Below, piece after piece: positions 58,907-64,000 of a stretch of 64,000 bases of DNA. Each line of letters begins with the position of its first letter. Within the stretch, counting starts at the first letter, position 1. Origin of the DNA: Oscillospiraceae bacterium (lineage in GTDB: Bacteria > Bacillota > Clostridia > Oscillospirales > Oscillospiraceae); NCBI GenBank assembly GCA_015068425.1, contig SVKK01000002.1, forward strand, positions 1 to 64,000, written 5' to 3'. The translations under genes and the position numbers were made by a program. The notes below the pieces were generated by a model. The model did no database searches. It worked only from the letters and a program-made list of their open reading frames with translations, and had not been told where the DNA came from.

Positions 58907-59296
58907 TTAGTCAGCGGAGGGCGGTCCGGCAGATTTTCTGATTATCATCTCTATCCAATATGTGTCTAAATCGCCGTCGGTGACTGTGTAGGTTTTTCCG
59001 CCGAAACTGAGCAAGCCATCATGGGATATGCTTAAATCCATGAGAAGCTTGTCGGATTCGTCGTAAAACTCCAGAGTATATAAAGCCGATATTGGCTCGG
59101 TGTTTTTGATCTCTTCCAGCGTCAGGCTCATGAGGTTTTCACAAATGTCTTCGGTCATGCCGCTGACACGGGCCTTAGAATCGACGCCCCAGTTTATGAC
59201 TACACTATCTGTTTCCGAGAGGCGGTCAAGAGAGGCTGTGCCGCAGCCGGAACAAAGGAGCAGAATAGATAGGAGGAGAATAACAAACTTTTTCAT
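58907..59296 (-). CDS. Small predicted lipoprotein
   Basis: A 129-residue protein with a lipoprotein signal (MKKFVILLLSILLLCSGC, lipid cysteine probably Cys18) and a beta-rich mature part with LYTLEFYDESDKLLMDLSIS and FGGKTYTVTDGDLDTYWIEMI. I do not recognise a function. Clostridia encode many such small lipoproteins. GGAGG precedes the ATG at 59296. It is upstream of the flippase on the same strand, and the intervening hairpin may connect the translation of both. It lies 66 bp after recG. Confidence 0.82.
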   Translation of the reverse strand: MKKFVILLLSILLLCSGCGTASLDRLSETDSVVINWGVDSKARVSGMTEDICENLMSLTLEEIKNTEPISALYTLEFYDESDKLLMDLSISHDGLLSFGGKTYTVTDGDLDTYWIEMIIRKSAGPPSAD

Positions 59297-59362
59297 TTTA
59301 TATACCTCCAATGATTACTTATACTTATAGAACGGACAAAAACGGAAAACGTTTCATTCTGC

Positions 59363-61417
59363 TTAGTTCATCATATCGGAATTGGCCTCGAAAAGCTGCT
59401 TTATTCTCTCCCGGAGAGCCGCATTTTCCGGCTTGGAAAGTCTCGGGTCATCGGCAAGGAGTTTGTGTGCTGCAGCCTGCGCGCTTTGGAGAACACGCAT
59501 ATCGCCGCCAAGATCGGCAATATGCATTTCGGGAAGACCGTGCTGCCTTGAACCGAAGAAATCACCGGGACCGCGCAGCCGCAGGTCATGCTCGCTTATC
59601 TTGAAGCCGTCAGAGGTTTCGCACATAACCTTCAATCTTTCCTTGCTCTCTTCGGTTTTCGCGTCGGAGACCAGTATGCACCAACTTTTATGCTTTCCGC
59701 GTCCTACTCTACCTCGAAGCTGATGAAGCTGACTTAATCCGAAACGCTCGGCATTTTCGATTATCATCAGTGAAGCATTGGGTACATCCACTCCGACTTC
59801 AATGACCGTGGTGGAAACAAGGATGTCGATCTCACCCGCCACAACGGCGCTCATAACAGCATCCTTGTCCTTTGCCTTCATTTTGCCGTGGATGCAGGCA
59901 ACATTCAGCTCGGGGAAGACGGTTTTTAAATGCTCAGTATGTTCGGTGGCACTTTTAAGCTCCAGCTCATTGTCCTCATTTTCCTCCACCATGGGGCATA
60001 CAACAAATACCTGTCTTCCTTCTCCAACCTGCTTGCGGATGAAGCCGTAAAGTCTGGCGCGATAGCTCTCATCAACATGGAAGGTGTCAACCTTAAGTCT
60101 GCCGGGAGGAAGCTCATCAATGACGGAGACATCCAGATCGCCGTAAATCATAAGAGCCAAAGTGCGGGGGATGGGGGTTGCAGACATAACCAAAACATGG
60201 GGCTTTTCCGTTTTTGCTGCAAGGGCGGAGCGCTGTATAACACCGAAGCGGTGCTGCTCATCGGTGACTGCCAGAGCGAGGTCCTTGAAATTAACATTTT
60301 CGCTTATAATTGCGTGAGTGCCAACGATAAGGTCAATTTCTCCCTTTTCCAGAGCATCGCGGATTTTTCTCTTATTGGCGGCGGTTGTGGAACCGCTGAG
60401 CTTTTCCACACGTATTCCGAAAGGCTCAAGGAAGGAACGTAAAGTTTCAAGATGCTGCTCGGCAAGTATCTCTGTAGGCGCCATAAATGCAGCTTGTCTG
60501 CCGCTGCGGCATACACTCCAGATACAGGCGGCAGCAACCAAAGTTTTGCCGCTGCCAACATCGCCCTGAACAAGTCTGTTCATAGGTCTGCCGGAGGCCA
60601 TATCTCCCAAAGCTTCCTTAACGGCACGGCGCTGGGCGGATGTGGGTGAGAAGGATAGGGAAGAATAAAACTGCTCAATATCGCAGCTGTCAATCACTTT
60701 GCCGCCGGAGAGCTGACGACCGGAGCGCATGCCTGAAAGGGCGCAGGCCAGAACAAAAAGCTCCTCGAATATAAGGCGCTTTCTGGCAAGCTCCAAAGCT
60801 CCGAAATCGGCGGGGAAATGAATATTTTCGTAGGCATAGCGTGCCTGAGCAAGCTTATATTCTTCAATAATTTTTGGGGGAAGAGCATCGGGAACATCGT
60901 GCCCAAGCTCGTTGAGGGCGTTTCTGACATAGCCGCTCATCATTTTCCCGGAAATACCCTTGGTAAGGGAATAAACGGGTACGATTTTTCCGTTTGCTTC
61001 GCTGTCGGCGTCCACAAGCTCAAATGCGGGATTTGCCATAGTGCGCTTTGAACCCGCGGCATTAATTTTTCCGTAGAAAAGATATGTCTCTCCCGTGTGG
61101 AAACGGGTACGGAGAAAGCTCTGATTGAAAAATGTTATGTCAACCGAGGCGGTGTCATCCACAACGCGGAATTTTACAAGTTCCATACCGCGGCGTATAC
61201 ACGCGAGGCTTGGCTCTCTTGCAACTACTGCTCTTATGGTTACGGGAGCATCGAAGGGGGCATCGAATATAGGATAAATCTGACTTCTGTCCTCGTAGCT
61301 TCTGGGGAAGTGGTTGATAAGGTCACGAAGGCAGTTTATGCCCAGTTTGGCGAGAGACTTTGCCCTGGTTTCGCCGACGCCTTTGAGATAGCGTATATCT
61401 TTTTCAAGCTGTGACAT
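59363..61417 (-). CDS. recG: ATP-dependent DNA helicase RecG
   Basis: Branch-migration helicase that reverses stalled forks and processes Holliday junctions, 684 residues from the ATG at 61417. The N-terminal wedge/OB domain begins DIRYLKGVGETRAKSLAKLG and contains NHFPRSYEDRS. Walker A is GDVGSGKT and motif II DEQHRFG. Later motifs include MSATPIPRTLALM and the C-terminal TRG motif region. AAAGGAGG precedes the start; the upstream open frame runs into the repeat element and is not coding. The repeat directly upstream may lie in its 5' leader. Confidence 0.96.
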   Translation of the reverse strand: MSQLEKDIRYLKGVGETRAKSLAKLGINCLRDLINHFPRSYEDRSQIYPIFDAPFDAPVTIRAVVAREPSLACIRRGMELVKFRVVDDTASVDITFFNQSFLRTRFHTGETYLFYGKINAAGSKRTMANPAFELVDADSEANGKIVPVYSLTKGISGKMMSGYVRNALNELGHDVPDALPPKIIEEYKLAQARYAYENIHFPADFGALELARKRLIFEELFVLACALSGMRSGRQLSGGKVIDSCDIEQFYSSLSFSPTSAQRRAVKEALGDMASGRPMNRLVQGDVGSGKTLVAAACIWSVCRSGRQAAFMAPTEILAEQHLETLRSFLEPFGIRVEKLSGSTTAANKRKIRDALEKGEIDLIVGTHAIISENVNFKDLALAVTDEQHRFGVIQRSALAAKTEKPHVLVMSATPIPRTLALMIYGDLDVSVIDELPPGRLKVDTFHVDESYRARLYGFIRKQVGEGRQVFVVCPMVEENEDNELELKSATEHTEHLKTVFPELNVACIHGKMKAKDKDAVMSAVVAGEIDILVSTTVIEVGVDVPNASLMIIENAERFGLSQLHQLRGRVGRGKHKSWCILVSDAKTEESKERLKVMCETSDGFKISEHDLRLRGPGDFFGSRQHGLPEMHIADLGGDMRVLQSAQAAAHKLLADDPRLSKPENAALRERIKQLFEANSDMMN

Positions 61418-61436
61418 TTCACCGCCTCCTTTCCAA

Positions 61437-61705
61437 GCCTGACAGATATAGTCCGAACCCGTTTTTGAGGTCATATCCGTTGGCATTGCCTCGTTGTCGG
61501 CTTTTGAAAGGCACAAGCCTTTCTGCAAGCCGCCGTCTTGCACTGCATTAGTATATGACCTCAAAAATCCTCGACTCCCCGAGAGCGGATTTTTGTGTCA
61601 GGCAAAATTGAATTATGCAGGTGGGCTGTCGCCCACCAAAGAATGAAATGAAGTCTGGCGCTAAAATCCGCCTCGCGGAGCGGGTTCGGATTATATCTGT
61701 CAGGC
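61437..61705 (+). repeat. Dispersed palindromic element, copy 2
   Basis: A 269-bp element related to 10824-11058 and in the same orientation. The outer arms are GCCTGACAGATATAGTCC... (from 61437) and ...GGATTATATCTGTCAGGC (to 61705), 24 of 25 positions paired. The inner arms, TTTTTGAGGTCATAT and ATATGACCTCAAAAA, are perfect. Arm sequences differ from copy 1 at several positions, and both sides change together. An extra hairpin, GGTGGGC-TGTC-GCCCACC, and a second pairing GCGGATTTT/AAAATCCGC occur only here. The 378-bp gap between recG and mobA holds this element and the mobA promoter. Confidence 0.82.
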
Positions 61706-61735
61706 TAATTTGATATTATCACGAAATAAGCTAAA

Positions 61736-61764
61736 TTGCAAAATAATCCTGCATAGTGTATAAT
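61736..61764 (+). promoter_or_regulatory. SigA-type promoter of mobA
   Basis: TTGCAA (61736-61741) and TATAAT (61759-61764), 17-nt spacer, immediately after the repeat. Confidence 0.8.
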
Positions 61765-61795
61765 GACGAAAAAAGCTTCAGATTGGGGAAAAACT

Positions 61796-62374
61796 ATGCT
61801 TACAGTAATTCTCACCGGCGGCGGTTCCCGCCGTATGGGAAGAGACAAAGCGATGCTTAGCATCGGAGATAAAACGATGCTGCAGTATCTCATAGATAAA
61901 TATTCGTCCACCCTTGGTGAGGTTGCAGTTTCAGTCAACAGAAAATCCCGTTTTCCATTTAAGGGAGCTATGGAAATAGTTGACCCTTATCCCGATATGG
62001 GTCCCTTGAACGGTCTGGTTTCCGCATTTGCCCAGTGCAAGGATGATGTGATTTTTGTTACCGGAACCGACCTTCCTTTTGGCGAGCCTAAGCTTGCTCT
62101 GCGGCTTGCAGAGCTTATTGGAGATGCGGATGCCTGCATTATGCGTCGGGGGAAAAAGGGCTTTGAGCCTCTTTTTGCGATTTACCGAAGGGTTTGCGGC
62201 GAAAAGGCCGATGAGTGTCTTGCTCAGGGGAAAAAATCCATACGGGATCTGCTGGAAATTGTGAATGTTCGCTATGTGGAAAGCGATGAAATAGCGGAGT
62301 TTGATCTCGATAAAATCCTTATGAATGTAAATACCGAAGAAGAATATGAAAATATGAAAAATTTAATGATTTAA
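61796..62374 (+). CDS. mobA: Molybdenum cofactor guanylyltransferase
   Basis: Transfers GMP from GTP to molybdopterin to give the guanine-dinucleotide cofactor of DMSO-reductase-type enzymes. The 192-residue nucleotidyltransferase fold begins LTVILTGGGSRRMGRDKAM, the GTP-binding loop (8-18), and has VDPYPDMGPLNGL and FVTGTDLPFG, with the conserved Asp for Mg. The ATG at 61796 has GGGGA 8 nt upstream. The ATG at 61763 lies in the -10 box and is rejected. It could also act as a related NTP-transferase. No molybdoenzyme is in the window. Confidence 0.9.
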   Translation: MLTVILTGGGSRRMGRDKAMLSIGDKTMLQYLIDKYSSTLGEVAVSVNRKSRFPFKGAMEIVDPYPDMGPLNGLVSAFAQCKDDVIFVTGTDLPFGEPKLALRLAELIGDADACIMRRGKKGFEPLFAIYRRVCGEKADECLAQGKKSIRDLLEIVNVRYVESDEIAEFDLDKILMNVNTEEEYENMKNLMI

Positions 62375-62388
62375 ATTCCAAAATCGTA

Positions 62389-62417
62389 TTGACAATCGAT
62401 TTAAAGTGTGACATTAT
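62389..62417 (+). promoter_or_regulatory. Probable SigA-type promoter of the acyl-CoA synthetase gene
   Basis: TTGACA (62389-62394), 17-nt spacer, CATTAT (62412-62417). Confidence 0.6.
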
Positions 62418-62448
62418 TTACCCGTGTCCAAAAGCTATTATGTGATAG

Positions 62449-62487
62449 ATCACGGCAGCTTTTTGCTGCCGTGATTTTGATTATTTT
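62449..62487 (+). terminator. Terminator or attenuator in the leader of the acyl-CoA synthetase gene
   Basis: Perfect 11-bp arms ATCACGGCAGC (62449-62459) / GCTGCCGTGAT (62465-62475) followed by TTTGATTATTTT. It ends mobA transcripts, but it also lies downstream of the 62389 promoter and so may attenuate the next gene. Confidence 0.75.
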
Positions 62488-62502
62488 AGGAGAGAAACAA
62501 AA

Positions 62503-64000
62503 ATGCCTATTACCGAGCTGCTATCCAGAAATGCAACCTACTTCAAAAACGAGGTAGCTCTTGTTGAGATAAATCCCGCTGTTAATGCCCCAAGAGTTAC
62601 ATGGAGAGAATATTCCCTTATTGAATCCAGCCGCGGCGGAGCTTTCCGCAAGGAGATGAGTTGGGGAGATTTTGAGAAAAAGGCAAGCCGTTTTGCTAAC
62701 CTTCTTCTCACCCGTGGAATAAAAAAGGGTGATAAGGTTGCCATACTTCTTATGAATTGCCTTGAGTGGCTTCCTATCTATTTCGGCATACTTAAAACCG
62801 GCGCTCTTGTGGTTCCTCTCAACTACCGTTATACTGCGGAAGAAATCCGCTACTGTCTTGACCTTGCGGATGTTGATGCTCTTGTTTTCGGACCTGAATT
62901 TACCGGTCGTGTTGAGGAAATGCTTCACAGAGTGCCAAGGGTAAAAAACTGCTTCTATGTTGGCGAAGATTGCCCTTCCTTTGCGGATAGCTATGACACT
63001 CTTATTGAGTACTGCTCCACAAGTTCTCCCAGCATTTTTATAGAAGACAGTGACGAGGCAGCAATATATTTTTCCTCAGGAACAACCGGTTTTCCCAAGG
63101 CAATAATACATAATCACGAAAGCCTTATGCATGCCTGCAAGGCTGAACAGGCTCACCACGGGCAGACAAGGGATGATGTGTTCCTCTGCATTCCGCCCCT
63201 TTACCATACAGGCGCAAAAATGCATTGGTTCGGAAGTCTTATTTCGGGAAGCCGCGGTGTAATTCTCCGCGGAGTAAGCCCTGAATGGATACTGCGCACC
63301 GTAAGTGAGGAGCGCTGCACCATCGTCTGGCTGCTTGTTCCCTGGGCTCAGGATATTCTTGATGCCATAGACAGGGGAGATGTCGAACTTGGTAAGTATG
63401 AGCTGAGCCAGTGGAGACTTATGCATATAGGTGCTCAGCCTGTGCCTCCAAGTCTTATCAAGCGCTGGATGGAAAAATTCCCAACTCACCAGTATGACAC
63501 AAACTACGGCCTTTCTGAGTCCATTGGACCCGGCTGCGTCCATCTGGGTGTTGAGAATATTGACAGAGTCGGTGCAATCGGAATTCCCGGTTATGGCTGG
63601 GAAGTGAAAATTGTGGATGATAAGCGCTGTGAGGTAGAAAAGGGCGAGGTAGGTGAGCTTGCCGTTAAAGGACCCGGCGTTATGCTCAGATACTACAAAG
63701 ACGAGAAGGCAACAAACGCTGTTCTTGATAATGGTTGGCTTTATACCGGAGATATGGCACAGATGGATAATGAAGGCTTCATCTATCTTGTTGACCGAAA
63801 GAAGGATGTTATAATTTCCGGCGGCGAAAACCTCTATCCCGTACAGATAGAAGATTTCCTCCGTGGCCATAGCCGTATAAAGGATGTTGCCGTTATAGGA
63901 CTTCCCGATAAGCGTCTTGGAGAGATTGCCGCAGCAATAATCGAGGTTAAGGAAGGCGAGAGCCTGAGTGAAGCGGAAGTTAACAGCTTCTGTCTGGCTC
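62503..64000 (+). CDS. AMP-forming acyl-CoA synthetase (partial, C-terminus off the window)
   Basis: ANL-superfamily ligase that activates a carboxylic acid with ATP and CoA. The first 499 codons are present. They include the P-loop SSGTTGFPK (191-199), the aromatic A4/A5 segment YDTNYGLSESIGPG, and the hinge and A8 motif GWLYTGDMAQMDNEGFIYLVDRKKDVI with ISGGENLYPVQIE. The protein resembles class I fatty/aromatic acyl-CoA synthetases (FadD/CaiC-like). The substrate cannot be told from the sequence. GGAGAGAAAC precedes the ATG at 62503, and its own promoter lies upstream. The frame is open to the window end. Confidence 0.93.
   Translation, partial: MPITELLSRNATYFKNEVALVEINPAVNAPRVTWREYSLIESSRGGAFRKEMSWGDFEKKASRFANLLLTRGIKKGDKVAILLMNCLEWLPIYFGILKTGALVVPLNYRYTAEEIRYCLDLADVDALVFGPEFTGRVEEMLHRVPRVKNCFYVGEDCPSFADSYDTLIEYCSTSSPSIFIEDSDEAAIYFSSGTTGFPKAIIHNHESLMHACKAEQAHHGQTRDDVFLCIPPLYHTGAKMHWFGSLISGSRGVILRGVSPEWILRTVSEERCTIVWLLVPWAQDILDAIDRGDVELGKYELSQWRLMHIGAQPVPPSLIKRWMEKFPTHQYDTNYGLSESIGPGCVHLGVENIDRVGAIGIPGYGWEVKIVDDKRCEVEKGEVGELAVKGPGVMLRYYKDEKATNAVLDNGWLYTGDMAQMDNEGFIYLVDRKKDVIISGGENLYPVQIEDFLRGHSRIKDVAVIGLPDKRLGEIAAAIIEVKEGESLSEAEVNSFCLA

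Noticed and set aside
1..64000. CRISPR array, prophage, insertion sequence, tRNA or rRNA genes
   Set aside because: No regular short repeats with spacers, no transposase, integrase or phage genes, and no cloverleaf or rRNA sequence were recognised on either strand.

Overview
This window reads as chromosomal DNA of an anaerobic, endospore-forming clostridium, most like the Oscillospiraceae (Ruminococcaceae) group of gut Firmicutes. The evidence is a full set of spoIIIA genes, spoIIID, spoVAD and spoVAE, a phenylalanyl T-box leader, strong GGAGG-type ribosome binding sites, frequent GTG/TTG starts, and oxygen-sensitive enzymes (indolepyruvate:ferredoxin oxidoreductase, an EFR1-type ferredoxin protein). 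No rRNA, tRNA, CRISPR array, prophage or insertion sequence was seen. Genes are densely packed and most transcription units end in clear intrinsic terminators. The family assignment is an inference.

Layout. 0-2.6 kb: pheS-pheT (minus, pheT cut by the window edge) behind a T-box. 2.6-8.9 kb (plus): nnr, a lipoprotein, alr, an endoA/mazF toxin without its antitoxin, two unknown proteins and pyrimidine-nucleoside phosphorylase. 8.9-11.9 kb: spoVAD-spoVAE without spoVAC, a peptide deformylase, the first copy of a structured repeat, and an EFR1 ferredoxin/flavodoxin protein. 11.9-19.6 kb: an NSS transporter, a YczE-type membrane protein, spoIIID, then an aromatic 2-oxoacid/arylacetate module (ACT protein, paaK, divergent lysR, iorB-iorA). 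19.7-23.4 kb: a heterodimeric ABC exporter. 23.5-31.9 kb: the spoIIIA operon, split between spoIIIAB and spoIIIAC by three opposite-strand envelope genes. 32.0-42.3 kb (plus): asp23, nusB, xseA-xseB, dxs-tlyA-nadK-argR-recN, a MATE pump and a DUF975 protein. 42.3-55.6 kb: a glucuronide/hexuronate utilisation locus. 55.6-62.4 kb: a secreted nuclease pair, a highly expressed cupin, a SpoVB-like flippase, a lipoprotein, recG, the second repeat copy and mobA. 62.5-64 kb: an acyl-CoA synthetase cut by the window edge.

The most interesting part is the hexuronate locus. A GPH symporter and a GH2 glycosidase could import and cleave glucuronides. The opposite-strand operon encodes a PfkB sugar-acid kinase, 6-phosphogluconate dehydrogenase, a HAD phosphatase, an SDR of fructuronate-reductase type, a LarA-family (nickel-pincer racemase/epimerase) protein and UxaC. 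Mannonate dehydratase and KDPG aldolase, the hallmarks of the Ashwell route, are absent here. The LarA homologue keeps the His/Lys/His active-site spacing of lactate racemase. Because D-mannonate and D-gluconate are C2 epimers, the operon can be read as a complete bypass: glucuronate to fructuronate to mannonate to gluconate to 6-phosphogluconate to ribulose 5-phosphate. This is a hypothesis from gene content.

Other points of note are a pair of dispersed palindromic elements whose arms differ but still pair, a divergent promoter with a shared palindromic -35 box, a flippase whose Shine-Dalgarno lies inside a perfect 15-bp hairpin, and an AraC regulator interrupted by one in-frame stop codon.
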